Positions 12,058 to 24,540 of a stretch of 64,000 nucleotides of DNA are shown here, in pieces (the first letter of the stretch is position 1; each line of letters begins with the position of its first letter). This DNA comes from Sarocladium kiliense (lineage: Eukaryota > Ascomycota > Sordariomycetes > Hypocreales > Sarocladiaceae): the NCBI GenBank assembly GCA_030734395.1, contig JAUZTG010000020.1, positions 1,178,001-1,242,000 of the forward strand, in the 5' to 3' direction. The notes under the pieces are model-generated. The model was not told the origin of the DNA, searched no databases, and was given only the letters and a program-made list of their open reading frames with translations. A program made the position numbers and the translations under genes.

Positions 12058-13963
12058 GACGAGCAAGGAACTCGGGCTAGGGAGATACCACTCAGCCAAA
12101 GCTGGGATACAATGGAAAGGTACCATGGGCGGAGATGATACCACGAACTCACCTGTGGCTTATTGTCGTGAGAGAAGACAATGGGTAATTGACACTGGAT
12201 CGACCCCACACGATGGATGAAGCAAGATTCAAGACAATTAGACGAAACGATCGTATATGTCTAAGTATCAGAATAATGCCTTTCGGCTACAAGATGCTTA
12301 TCCTTGAGAACAAGGCGAGGGAGCGTTTGAAAGGCCGAAGAATGAACGAAGACGGCGAGGGTGAAAAGAAAGGAAGAGATGCCTCTGGTTTCCAGCTGGC
12401 TGTGAGAAGCGAGAGGAGAGGTAAGAAAGAGAGCTGCCTGGTCCAGATTGGGTGCTAGAACGAGTGAGTGACCAAGCAGGGAAATCCGGTAGAGGGGAAC
12501 GCGGATTGATAGGCACATCTAAGCGAGGAGCGATGCTGGAACCGAGGGGCATAAAACGTGGTGTTGACCGGAATGGCGAGCCTTTGCGGGCACGCCAGCA
12601 ACACCTGATGACTTCTATCGGGCCGCTTCACAGACCTCAAGGTCCCGTTACGGCTGTTCAGAACTGGCAAGCCCAAGCGTGCACAACCGTGTCAATCCCG
12701 CGTCGGGCTTCGTGCATTATTTGCCCTGCACGAGAGGCGAGAGGCGGCCGCCTCATCCCCCGGCACTGCACGCAAGCAATCGAACTCGAGGAGTCGGCCA
12801 TCGATGCTGCCTCATCGAGAGCTCCATCCAATCTGCTAAACGTGGGTCCGCAACTGACATGACCATCTGGCAGAAGATCGATGAGAAGTGGTGGTACATG
12901 CTTCAGACATGGTGGATCCTCCCGCGTATGCACGTTGTGGTGATGTGCAGGATCTGACGAGGGCACAGCTGCCGATGTGGAGTCTGCCAGGTGACAAAGG
13001 AAGCTTTATGCGTTGCAATTTGCTGCAGCAGCTGGACCAGGATAATGAAAGGGTTCCGGGACGGAGATCTTGAGGGAGTACAGGTGTCACCAGGTGGTCG
13101 TCGGCAGTGGGAGGACTGGGAGATGAAGGTGACAGGGTGAAGTGAAGCGATATAAGCATGGTGATGAACGTGGCGGAGAGATGACAAGAAAGATACTGAG
13201 AATCAATTGCCGAGGGTGAATCTAATGTGAGGTTGCCTAAAGCTTTCGCCCCTGATTTGTACACCAGGGTGGTGCCTCAAGAGGACCCGTCAGTGTAACC
13301 AGCACGGGCTCTTGCTGAATCTTTCTTTGCTCTTGTCATCCAGGATTCAATCTTGTGTTTCCAGACTTGAGTCAACACTAACAAGAATCCTGGAGGGAGA
13401 GTTCAATGTCCTGTTGATCATCAATGCACCCCTCCGCCATGCACCAACTTGCAGATGTCCCCGCACCCGTTCAGCTTACATGCAGCCGCTCTCATCCGTC
13501 AAGAAGTAGGCTGCGTGACATGTGCGAAGAGACTTAGTGATGGGGACGATACGAACTCCATTTCATTGCACACACTGAACTTGAACGAGTGGAGCACGCT
13601 CACGTAGGACGACTCTTCCTGCGAGGGGGTGTTGCATAACAAGATGTATAAAGATATGGAAAACGGGAGATCTCGACCCAAACGATGTCTATGCGTTCTG
13701 CCTCCGTCAAGGCTCTGCCATGGCCTGCCCTTGCTTGACATGCGCAACGGCTATACTGGCATGATTGTCTGACCCATTGCATAAATCAGCGTAGGGTCAA
13801 TGTGAAAACTTCCTCTCGAGTGCCAGATCAATGTTAGCAGCAAGTTGCCAGCTCCGCCCCTCGTGTGTTCTGACAGATCCGAAACAAACTTTTATGGAAG
13901 CATTCCACCGGAGCTGAGGCTACTCCCAGAGTAGCCTATCTGGAGGGAACAGGGAGGGGGTGA
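12058..13963. other. intergenic, upstream of the mucin-like gene
   Basis: About 1.9 kb with only short overlapping frames and no recognisable domain. It holds the upstream region of the mucin-like gene and the 3' flank of the EI24/RRT8-like gene. Confidence 0.5.
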
Positions 13964-15274
13964 TCACAGCTCATCCGCCTTTTCAGCGGTCTCCCTCAGG
14001 CTCGGAGCCGTACTATCAGTCATGGTAGTATTCTTGGCCTCGATATCAGCAGCCCACAGCGCAGCGCCAACTTGAAAATATCCATCAATACGACGTTTCC
14101 GCTGAGATCTTTCAGTCGGGTTACTTACCGGTGTTGGTATACGTGAAGAACATGGATGCGATTGGGATCATCTCAAGTACCGTGGCCACGAGCCCAAAGC
14201 TGCGAAACACCAATGTTAGCCGAAACGGAAGGATTGAGACAAGGTGGGACAGAAGAGCGGCGAAAACTCCATTTTCAGGCCGAACACGGAATGGGAAACG
14301 TACGCTGTGTAAGGTCCTGTGTGCTTCTCGAGCCAGTCCGACCTCTGAGAGCTCGACCATCGCTTCAGCTGGAAGTACTACGAGTGGATTAGCCAGGGAA
14401 GTGGGACGAGTGCGGGAGACAAAGCATACCCTTCCGTGTACGGATTTACCGCGGTTACGTCCTGTAAAGATCAGGTCAGTCAATTGTTGGTGTGTTTGTC
14501 AGGTACGGATGCCACAAACCTTGTAGCAAGATGAAGATACCGGTGCCGACGACGGGAATGAAGTTGAGAGGCAGATACATGAAGTACCGTATAATTGCTG
14601 TGGGGCTGAACTTCTCGAACGGGCTCTTCAGGATCTTTCCTAGCTTCTGCATCGGGTCGCTTCCTGACTTGACCTCTCGGCCCTCGCTGACGATGTTGGT
14701 GGCATCCCGAGCGATCAAGGTACCATCGAATGTATCAAGGAGTGCATCCTGCAGCAACCAGTTGCGGGAGATCATGTTGATGATGGTGGAGCTCTCATTG
14801 AGGATCAGGACCACCGTGGTGAAGACGGCGAGGGGTCCGTTGACGAAGACGAGAAGCGCCAGTTGTGGCAGGTAGGTGAATGTGAACATGCCAGCAACGA
14901 CACTCACAGACAGGGCGACATAAGGACCCAGACGGGAGAGAAAGGGTTTCCATAGGGAACGGTGCGTCACGAAGTAGAAGATTCCCTATCCGAGGGCAGT
15001 ATTAGCACCTCCCTGTACATCGGCAGGGTCGGCGTGGGATGTCGCTCATTACCTGGATAGGATATAGATACGCTCGGCTCTTGGCAGCTTGGAGGGTGAT
15101 ATCCCTGGCCTTGCCATAGTCCTCCTTGCTACCTCAAATGTTAGAAATTTCATCAGAAATGATGCTGACGGCGCGTAGAGGAGCTCACATGACTTCTTTG
15201 GCCTTCCCGCTGACAGAGTCGACCATGCGGTTGCGGGACTGTTTGCCCGTGGCGGCATCGGATGAATCGGCCAT
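13964..15274 (-). CDS. EI24/RRT8-like multi-pass membrane protein
   Basis: Seven exons (15274-15189, 15128-15053, 14985-14520, 14461-14430, 14377-14304, 14199-14129, 14070-13964) sum to 912 nt, 303 aa; every junction is GT-AG and keeps frame. The N-terminus is polar (MADSSDAATGKQSRNR). Hydrophobic segments follow in the third exon (around LGPYVALSVSVVAGMFTFTY, LALLVFVNGPLAVFTTVV and LPLNFIPVVGTGIFILLQG) and again late (FGLVATVLEMIPIASMFFTY). The block VNGPLAVFTTVVLILNES, then WLLQDALLDTFDGTL, resembles the fungal family that includes yeast Rrt8 and Lds1/Lds2 (lipid-droplet and spore-wall proteins) and is often labelled EI24. The post-membrane motif YFQLKRWSSSQRSDWLE fits the same family. Function in filamentous fungi is not clear. 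The fourth exon is only 32 nt. Confidence 0.8.
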
Positions 15275-16612
15275 CGTCACTCGTGTGTGTGTGGCTGTTG
15301 GACTAGGGATTATTCTGGGGTTCAAGATGTGAAAGGTGTTGCGAAGAGAAGGGAACTCGAGAGAATCCAAGCTGTTGTGTAGTGAAGTTGGGTTTGTGCC
15401 GTGAACGGGAGAAGGGCACGCGTTGAAGGTGACGACCTAGCTCTACGCAAAGTAACAATGTCGTCATCGCTTTCCGGACATGTCAACAGGGCACAGCATT
15501 CCCCTTCAGCGCCATCAAAACAAAGTACAGCGGATGCAAGGCGATCTATAGTGGAGCTGATCGCCTGCAGCCGCCGCTGTGACGATTGAAAAGCGGAGAC
15601 GCGGGAGCTTCTACTCCGGAGAAAACGTCAAACGCCAATGAAGACAGCCAGAATGCACTGCTTGATCGGAGACGGGGGAGGATCGAATCTGCAAGGCCTA
15701 CAAGACCAAATTGATCCCTACGTTATCTAAGATCATAGCTGTTATCTCCAGCAACCCTCGCCGGACCGACCTCCGTGATAAGCATCCCGGCCCACTGACA
15801 CCGGCTGGCCTCCCGCGCCCGGTAAGAGTGAAAGACTCCACTGACGCCGGCAGCATCCCGAAGAGTGGCCGTGGGGTCGACGCTGAGACGAGACCTTTTC
15901 TTAGGCTTCACACAAAGATCCGGAGATATGTCCGGCTTCGGTTTCGATCTTGCGATGAGATGCAGAAAATCACATACCTCTGAGTCAGAACTTGAGGCCT
16001 TTTTGAACAGGTTGCCTGAGGTACCCCGTCGTTGCAAGTCGACACTGCTATCAGCATCAGAGAGGACCAGCTGACCTGATACATTGATATTGAGAAAGTC
16101 CAGACTGACAACCAATAATAACCTCATCTTCCTATGACTGTTCGCTATGAACATTTTATTTGCGGGGAAAAACTTAAGTATCAGCAAGATCGCCGTCCGC
16201 CTGTCACAGTTTCAGCCACATGATATCGCCACAGCCAAGTTTGACATCACTGGGTCATCCAGGAACCAAATGCGGACATTTGCTCCTGGCTATTCGACAT
16301 GTCTCCTGTCAAAGCAAATGATAAATGTCTCCGTTCTCCCCTCCCTACGTTATTCAGAGCCCTTTATCGTCGATATCCCCAGGCCAAGACCGGAGGTCTT
16401 GCCCCGTCTGTTCCACAATGTCATTCGGGCGCAGATCGTCGTGCACATGCCACGTAACGTTCGTCAGAGGTCATCGAAACCTGAATATTGGAGCTGGTGA
16501 TCAGCCTGATCTGATCCTGAATGCCAAACAATATATAGATAGCTCGCTGCTGACCCCCTTCTGGGACTTGGTAATTCTAGCAACACAATTTGATCACTTG
16601 TCAGCTTACAAT
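15275..16612. promoter_or_regulatory. divergent spacer, EI24/RRT8-like gene and LanC-like gene
   Basis: 1.3 kb between two genes transcribed away from each other. No distinct motif was identified. A minus-strand frame at 15723-16127 begins with a signal-like stretch but could not be supported as a gene. Confidence 0.4.
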
Positions 16613-17926
16613 ATGCTCGTTTCTTTCCCCCAGCCAGTCCCAGAGCCAGCAGGCGCTTCTGCAGCGGCGCAAACCGACTTCAACGTAGAGCGGAAATACA
16701 TATCGAATAACCTACCGCCACAGACTCTCCAGTTTGAGCCTTCAGAGTATCTCAAGGCCTCACTTGAGGCCACTCTGAAGCAAACACCCCCGCGAACCAG
16801 CTACCAGGACAGCCACCTTGGCGGGCTGTACACCGGGTATACCGGCCTGGCTTATCTGTTCCTCTGCATCTCATCTCTCCACCCTGACCTCGAAGTCCTG
16901 GGCCATAACTGTCATTTCTGGGCAGAAAGATATCTCAAGGGCAACAGGGAGGATCTTCGAATTCGGAGAGGCAACTGTGGCATCTCATGCGAGAAGCTTG
17001 CTTTCGAAGCTGTTCGAGCATGTGTCACACAAGAACCCATGGACGTAATCGACTTCGTGTCTAATGCACCATCACTGATCGGTCCATATGCCAGCAATGA
17101 GGAGGACCCGTTCCCTTCAGACTTCGTGACGGGGCGAGCTGGTGCCCTGTACCTCATGCGCATGGTCAGGCACTGGGTCCCCAGCATGGCAACATGTATC
17201 GACTCTCCCATCGATCGCTTGATCGAGAAAATGATCGAGAAGAACGAGGACGGCGACTTCGACTGGACTTGGCACGGCAAGCGCTATCTCGGTGCTGCAC
17301 ATGGCGAGATCGGTATCATCACCCAGCTGGTCCTGTCAAAACCTTCATTAGCAGGCCACTTCGCCAATCGGATGAAGAAGCTGCTTGATCTCCAGAAGGG
17401 AGGCAACTGGCCCTCAAGCGAGCTGGACGGCGAGACAGGTCGCAAAGATTTGGTGCAGTGGTGCCACGGCGCGCCGGGATTCATATACTCGCTGGAAGCG
17501 TTACGACCTCACTTCCCGGCGATGCGGCCCAGTCATCCGGACATGCGGGTTCGGATAGATGCAGTCCTTGCAGATGCCAAGGAGCTTGTCTGGGAGAAGG
17601 GCCTCTTGACCAAAGAGCCGAGTCTGTGTCACGGAATCCTAGGTAACGCATTGTAAGTCAACCTTTCCGGGATCATTCGAAGGGAGACAGATGGACTAAC
17701 AATATCCAAAAGGGTCCTTCCCCAAGGCGCAAAGCGAGATCACTTCCTCAGTCTTGCAACACCAGCCTCGTTAAGACGAGTCCGAGCCCAAGATCCGAAG
17801 ATGTTCGAACAAGCAAACTGCGGGAAGGGTCCCGGCGTCATGACGCACTATCACTCCAGTGCCGCCTGGGCGTGGGCAGTCTGCGATGAACAAAATCCGG
17901 GGATGATCATGTACTCGGACATCTGA
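16613..17926 (+). CDS. lanthionine synthetase C-like (LanC-like) protein
   Basis: Exons 16613-17652 and 17713-17926 (60-bp intron) give 417 aa, the usual length of a eukaryotic LanC-like protein. LanC proteins are alpha/alpha-barrel zinc enzymes. Bacterial ones add Cys thiols to dehydro-amino acids in lantibiotics, and mammalian LanCL proteins add glutathione to dehydroalanine/dehydrobutyrine in damaged proteins. The repeated Gly motif is visible (GGLYTGYTGLAYLFL, about 64-78), as are AHGEIG with the catalytic-type His (about 230), QWCHGAPG with a zinc Cys (about 284) and SLCHGILGNA with the zinc Cys-His pair (about 339-340). All three zinc ligands are therefore present and the protein is probably active. 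No lantibiotic precursor or LanB-like dehydratase lies nearby, so a cytosolic detoxifying or repair role is more likely than peptide biosynthesis. The frame is open upstream with an ATG at 16325, but those 96 residues look non-coding. Confidence 0.9.
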
Positions 17927-20900
17927 GCGGCTATGATTTCGGCCCATGGACACCTCGGTGTCATGGTCGATGCCGTCGGGGAACGGGTTTCGGTCTCGGA
18001 GTGGTAGTCGGGCGCCGTCGGGATCCAAGGCCACGGGAAGCTCCATTTCATCACACGCCCCCTTTCACGACGATCCTCGGAGCGGGAGTCTCCACCAAGG
18101 AACTGCCAAATACCCTCAAATTTAGCTTTTGCATCCATAATGATTATCATACTTTTTTTTCCTCCCTGATTCCTTCTTGACGCACGATCCATGGCCTGGT
18201 GCGATGGAGGGTGTTACCACTTCATCGGGACATGCCGTGCCAAAAGCCTCGGCTGGTGGTCCGCAGATGGGGCGACCACGAGGACAGGTCCCGAACCTTC
18301 TGCCCTCGTTTCTCGGCAACTCACGACGGGACCGTTAGATTAGTGCGTGCAGTATGTGCCGCTTCTTTTTCGATCGAAGGCTTCTAGTGTCGGAAGAAGA
18401 GCCGTGAGGCGTGAGCATGGGATGGTCCACGATAGATGGCAGTTGCCCTGCTGCGGTGTGTGTGTGTGCACCCTGACGATCGATTATGCATGGTAGCTGC
18501 ATACTGGTGCGGAGGAGGGGGTTTATCGAGTGAAATGGCACCATGGCAGTGTTTGATTGTGACCGCCTAGAAACAAATACTATGGCATATGTGCGGCCGC
18601 AACAACGTAGCTTCTACTACACAACACGGCAATTCCCAGCGCCCAGACGTTCCAGACTCCTCACGACGTCAAAGTAGCCTTAGCAGCGCGCGGCATCACC
18701 ACCGTACAATGACCTTGTGACCAAGACATTCCAAGAAACTAAGTCAAAAGTTTATCAGATCCCATCACCAGGTCTCTCAGGGTACCATCGCTCACCCTTG
18801 ATCGGAGCATAACGAGACGATCGCCCCCAATGCAGCCAAAGTCCCCATCAAACTTGTCTCAAAGGAAGAAGCGCGCGCGAGGAGCAGTTCCGAGTCGCAT
18901 CGGTGTTTACTTGCTCACTAATGCAAACAAGCCGGTTCTCCTCCGCTTACCTAAAGCGCCCTCCACTGTGAAGGGCCAATTTACGGTGACAGCAGACGAT
19001 AGTCTCAAGCCCTAACGGGACGGGAAGCGTGGAGCGGTCTGCATGACGACAGTGTGGAAACAATGCTCGTTGCAAAAATGGTCGTCTAGCCTAGGTCTGC
19101 ATCCCTGGGTGAAGCCCTAAGCCTTTCGGCCGGGAGAGGGGAGTGTACGAAAGGATTGATAGAGAACCGCAGCCATCAGAAACTAGGTTGCGACCATGAT
19201 GCCATCAAGCAGTTGGTATGCTATTTACTGGGGTTACAATACAGTTCCTTGCTCTGACGATATGACTGCATCCAACACAGGCTCTTTAGTTGTATTTTAT
19301 TCCCGGCATCGGACAAGAGTCGGCGATCGGCGCTAACAAGTGCCGACTAAACGCGAAGACAGGGTCATCGACTCGGGATGCCCGTGCCGGCCTGCCAGCA
19401 GACAGCCAACACGATCGCGAACCAGGCTTCTTCGAGAATAATCTCGCGAAATACCGGGATTGAGCCTTTTTCTTCGATTATGCAGGTCTGGGTCAGATGC
19501 TCTCGATTGCAAAGTTTGGGTGGTCAGATTATATCGTGATGATGACGTGCGAAATGCAGTTCTTTGGGACACATTGCTTGTGATTATGCACCTGAGAAAT
19601 GGTCGTCTTCTCCTCTGCCGAGGCTCAGGCCCACCTTGCGAATCGAGGCTTCCACAGTATGTCTTCAATGTCAGGACATATGTGATAGGCCAGTTCTTTG
19701 CTCCTCACACCGAGCATAGTAAATGCCGAGCGGACTACTGCAGATGAGCGTAAGGTGGCTTGCACTGTAAGATGGCCGCCCCCCAATCACCACAAGGTTC
19801 ACCCAAACCTGCAAGCCTGTCACGCCCGGCCCAACTTACACCTAAATGTCTTCAATGGATAACAGTGTGGAGGGCTGCTCTCGGTCCCGACATTTAGGGT
19901 CAAGAGTAAGCTTCCGCTGGCCGTCTGTCCTTCATCATCTACCGATCCGCACCACTGGATCCAAGGTACAAGAAAGATAGCGGCACCAAGAAAGGGTGGT
20001 GATGATCAAGCATCCGCAAGCCAATTCAGGAAACAAAATAACGGCTTATTGCCCGCAACCGCTGAGAAGCCACCATGAGAGATATATTTCCCACTCGGTA
20101 CACCGTGCTCCGTATATTGCGGCTCCCGCCGACGTGACCGATAAAACTGCCCAATTCGGAAAGCCTCCAACACCTTGCCGCAGAGAATTTGTCATTCACG
20201 TCCACCGTGCTGAAATTCAGAGCCGGGTCTTCTAATGACGGGTAGTACATAGGCTTTTCGGGTACTGGGCATGTTAGCGTGTGAGTAAGGTCCTCTGTAT
20301 GTGATCGCTGAATGGCAAGGTTCACCGTTGCCCGCATGTTCAGTGGATTGAAGCCATGCAAGCTGGCCGGCCATAGCCCTAAGGCCGGCAACTTACAACC
20401 CAGCAGGCGGAACCAAATTGCCCCTTGACAACCCTCCTCGCGGGTCTCAAAACACTCCGAGGCCAATAGCAAATCATTCAATCTTGACTGGCGCTGACTT
20501 GACTACCGCATAAGCTGTCAGCAGGTCATCAAGCACCCTGCACAGATCCATGTTGCGGAGCGGAGATAAGGCACACACAACAGCTAGCACCAGCACCCCT
20601 TGGTCACCCACCCCGTCAAATGTATTACCAAGCCGCCGGAGACCGTCTTTCTCCTTGAAAAGGTCCGCTGGCGGATAGTTTCTGTCCCAGTCCGCCGCTT
20701 CAATTCGGCGAAACGAGCAGTACGCCAGGAAGGGCCTTCAATGCAGGTGAACACCCCCTCATTCGCCAATTGAGGATGTCAATCTCTTATTCGTCCAAGA
20801 AGTGAGGAATGCCGCAAGGGCGGTATTTCAGGCGGACAAGGTTCATTGGCAATGGTTGGCATTTCTAAGTGGCTTGCTCGCCAATGGCACTTACCTTTGA

Positions 20901-23900
20901 CAACTGGCTGGTCTCGACCGCATGCGTAGAAGACCCTTCACGACGCCATGGTTAGTGGCGCGACAGGTCACATAGCTGGACTCTGGGGTTTATGGCACCC
21001 TCACATTCCCTAGATGCAGCCTCGCTTAGACTAATGCTGTGGTCGAATGTACTTGCAATACTGAGGAACGTTTCTTGCTTCTTCGTAAGGGTTCTCTTGC
21101 ATGGCTGGTGCATTTCTGTCCAGCAATCATGTGCTCCGGGCAGAGCTCCGTTGGGTGCCAGGCCAATCTGGGTTGAGCGTATTGGGCTTACTGAGATCGG
21201 TATATTCCTTGTCACGAATAGCCTAAACGATGCGCTGCATCCGCCCTTTTGTAATCATTTGCTTCCTATTTGGTCAAGATCAGACGAGATAGAACATCCG
21301 ATCATGTTTGAATGCCGAGTATGAATCGGCCTTCGGCAGCAGTGACAGGTTCGTGGGATGTTGCAAGCTCACACACATACTCATTCTAGACGCTCCATCT
21401 CTCGCCACCATGCACTGATGTGTCCCCCCACGATATGCGCCTCATTTAGGCAATGGAACCATGGATCTGTCCGCGGAAATTCCATCAGAGCTGGCACATA
21501 ACGCTGGACCCTTGGATCTCTCCCCCCTATGTCGTGGGCTGACACGCCCATGTCACCCCTGCTATTTGATCCACTGACACGCGGAGGAGTACGACGGTGA
21601 CAGCAAGGCGCAGTCCCTTGGCGGGCGCTGAAACATATACACGGACAATACATGAACCCGAAAAGTTGTTTTGGGTTCAAATTAGTCCAGGTGGAATACG
21701 CATTTATTGTGGCTTGTGGAATGGGAGATTGAAGACGGGCAAATCCGTGTATTTGCTGGATCCATTGCCACGGGATTGAATTGACCAGCCCCATTCGTGA
21801 ATCGTAGACATGAGCTGATGTAAACTTCTGGAGACCCCTCGACCCCCTCGGATAAGGCTTGGCCATTTGTCTGAGTTGGTTCGGGGACATATCGCAAACT
21901 CGGTAATTTACGAGAGCACATGGGATTCTTCTTTTTTGCGCATGCTGAATGGTGAGTCAGGGCTGCATGCTCATCCGCATATCTATCCTCGGCATCTGCT
22001 GCAAGATCGGTGAGCGGCAGATATGAGTGAAGATGAGTAAAAACTTATCTCCATCTTGGTTCTTACTCAGTGTCCGCGCCAGCTAAGATAGCATCCATTC
22101 TGGCCCTAAGCGACCCTCATTGGCGTCCAGCCACAAGTTCACACAAATCCATCGTATACGACAATTCTGTGCGGCCAATTGCCCGAGCACGGGACTTGGC
22201 AGCAATGACGAAGATAGAAGAGCCTGAAAAGGTAAAAATATCTCGATGAAATGATCTGATGCGCCTTTCTTTCCATGTGGAGCTAGAGGATACGTTGTAC
22301 TGTACTTTTGTTTTGAATGCGGCTGGGAACGAAACCGAGACGCCACGGCCGCAGTCAGGCCAAAAGTTATCTTTGCGGTCTGGCGCCACCCCCAGGATAA
22401 GGTATGGGTAGTTGAAGGTCAAGCTGGGGGAGCTAGAATGATGCGAGCTTGTCGAGAAATGTAGAGTTGACAATTGTCGACAGAATAAGCGAGAGACGTG
22501 TCTGGTTCTGCGTGGGGGCATTCCAGACGAGCAATGGCAGCGTCAAGCCACAAGAAGCAAACCTGACAGCGTTTAGTACCATGGGTGGAAGACAAGAGCA
22601 TCGCTCAATTGGAAGGATGAAGAATGCAGTTGCGAGGTAGACGAGGCGATGATAACAAAACAACAGCGTTAGTTTAGGTCGAGATGCTGAAGATAGGGCA
22701 GACCATCCCTCCGCACGCCGAATCAAACAGCCTCATGCCGTTAGTCGATTCGAGCTGACGCCGATGCATCACTGTGCGGCCCCAGAGTGCGGAATGATCG
22801 ACCCAAGTGCGAGAGGAGGGAGGCTAGTTCCGTTAGGAGACATTTTGACAAGGAAGAGTGCTCACTCACTTGCTCGCTCGCTCGCACACGCCCCTAAGTC
22901 CGCAATGCCGGATCCCGCAAGACACTCCGTTGGCGGCGGGCGGACTTAGGTGCACTGCATTGCGCTACGGGCTCTCGTCTTACACGCACAGGGCGCTGTT
23001 TGTGGCCCTGCGCCGTGCTGTGCTCAGTGCTCACCTTTTTTTTTTTTTTTCCTCAGTAAGCAGTAGATACCAACCAACAGGACAGTGCATCAAAGGAACC
23101 AATGTTCACCAACAACACCTTGGAATTCCTTCTAAAAGAGCGGTCTGCATGTACTGTACAACCAGCAAAGCTAGACAAGACACGACAGCAAGATTCGCGG
23201 CTCGACTTGAACTCAACCCCTTGCCGAACGTACGTTGATCAACAAAGCTTCATGATTCCGAACACCGTTTGTAAGCGGACCTTTATTTCGTCACCAGGGG
23301 CAATTCGCTTCGCTCGTTCGCTCGCTCTATCTGTCCTGTAGGCATCCTCCTCCGGGGGGGGATCCCTCCACCAATTTTTCGCTCTTTCGCCCGCTGTCCG
23401 CCCGTTGATGCTCATTCTCGCTGCCTCGGACATAACGAGAGGCCGACTGGGTCCCCTTACAACTCGACTTCTGGTTATCGCCACACCCGTCCCCCCATCG
23501 TCGCCTCGTTTAAGCCTCGCTCCAAACCCCGTTTCCCGCTCCAGCAGTGATTACTTCACCACTTCCGGTAGCGGGTGCTTTTTCAGTCGTAGCCTTTTTG
23601 GATTTTTGGCCCATTATGTGCTGTGTCTGCTCTGTGCTCTGTTTTTTTTTCTTGCGGCCCGTAAAATAGTATGATGCTCAGACTCTATCAACCGCCCTGG
23701 TCTCGGGGGCGTGCGCTTAAGGTTTTGTGTAAAAGCGAACCCCGGTGACGGAACATGGCATCCTTTCTATTCCCCTTCGTTATGCTTCCAAGTTGAGGTG
23801 TAGAAAAAAGATACGTACCAGTTTATTCAGAGTCGCAAGCAAGGGTAGCCAAGACGGACGCCCGGTGTCTTCCCTGTGCCTCGCTCTCGCTCCTACGTCC

Positions 23901-24062
23901 ACTCGAACCCCCGTCCAGCTACTGTATGATTCTACGTAACCCGATCGACAATGAGCGAGTAAAAATGACTTTGACACGAAAAGGTTCCGGCTGCCGTCAT
24001 CTCACCTAATCCGGCCGACCGTTTCCACTGGCCTGGATGGGATACATATCTGACCTCGCCCA

Positions 24063-24087
24063 CCTGGCCTGGCCTGGCCTGGCCTGA
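24063..24087. repeat. CCTGG tandem repeat (five units)
   Basis: Four exact CCTGG units followed by CCTGA, about 450 bp upstream of the Zn2Cys6 gene at 24541. It is a simple microsatellite-like repeat. Confidence 0.85.
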
Positions 24088-24339
24088 CGCTGCCCACACC
24101 TCTCGATCCCCCCCCAAGGCCAGTTCCTTTAATACGCCCACCACTACTACACGCATCCCACACACACTCACACACTCTGCTGGGCTGTCGCTGTCCATTC
24201 TTCTGTCACACGCCCCCAGCAGACACCCTCGCTGCCCATTATTAAGCCCCCGTCTCCCCCCTTTGCAATCCTCGCGTCCTCTTACTCACGGCTTCTTTGC
24301 TCATTGATCTTAATACCATTTTCTCTGCTGAGACTTTTC

Positions 24340-24372
24340 ATGACATTGGTGGTTCAAGTCATACATCTCTAA
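24340..24372 (+). promoter_or_regulatory. candidate upstream ORF in the regulator leader
   Basis: An ATG at 24340 opens a 10-codon frame ending in TAA at 24370-24372, 168 nt before the regulator's start codon. If the transcript starts upstream of it, this uORF could dampen translation. The transcript start is unknown. Confidence 0.3.
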
Positions 24373-24540
24373 AGGGCATTTAACACTCTTGACCACAACA
24401 CCGTGCAAATACCCATCGTCCTCATCTAAGCCACCACTTACATCCTTCCCGCTCGCCGCCACCAGCTCGACTTACACCCGACTGTGTGGTCTCACAAGAA
24501 CAAACCCTTTGCACAACAAGATACACAGAGATTGCAGAAG

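Larger units (their letters stand above)
17927..24540. other. 6.6 kb gene-poor stretch and leader of the Zn2Cys6 gene
   Basis: No gene could be supported on either strand. Frames reach at most 169 codons (21381-21890, minus) and show no domain or codon pattern like the neighbours. It contains a T15 tract at 23036-23050, CTCG-type simple repeats near 22870 and 23310, a CCTGG tandem repeat and a CT-rich stretch before the Zn2Cys6 start at 24541. It probably includes a long regulatory region and 5' leader for that gene. Confidence 0.5.

Noticed and set aside
15723..16127. 134-codon minus-strand frame with a signal-like N-terminus (MRLLLVVSLDFLNINVSG)
   Set aside because: No conserved motif, weak composition, and it lies in the divergent promoter of two clear genes; a small secreted protein cannot be excluded.
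16325..16612. 96-codon in-frame extension before the LanC-like start
   Set aside because: It lacks family similarity, and known homologues begin near the chosen ATG; it is more likely 5' leader.
17851..18138. Minus-strand frame overlapping the 3' end of the LanC-like gene
   Set aside because: Much of it is opposite the certain last exon, and the remainder shows no family.
21381..21890. 169-codon minus-strand frame in the gene-poor region
   Set aside because: No domain, no signal peptide, composition like translated non-coding DNA.
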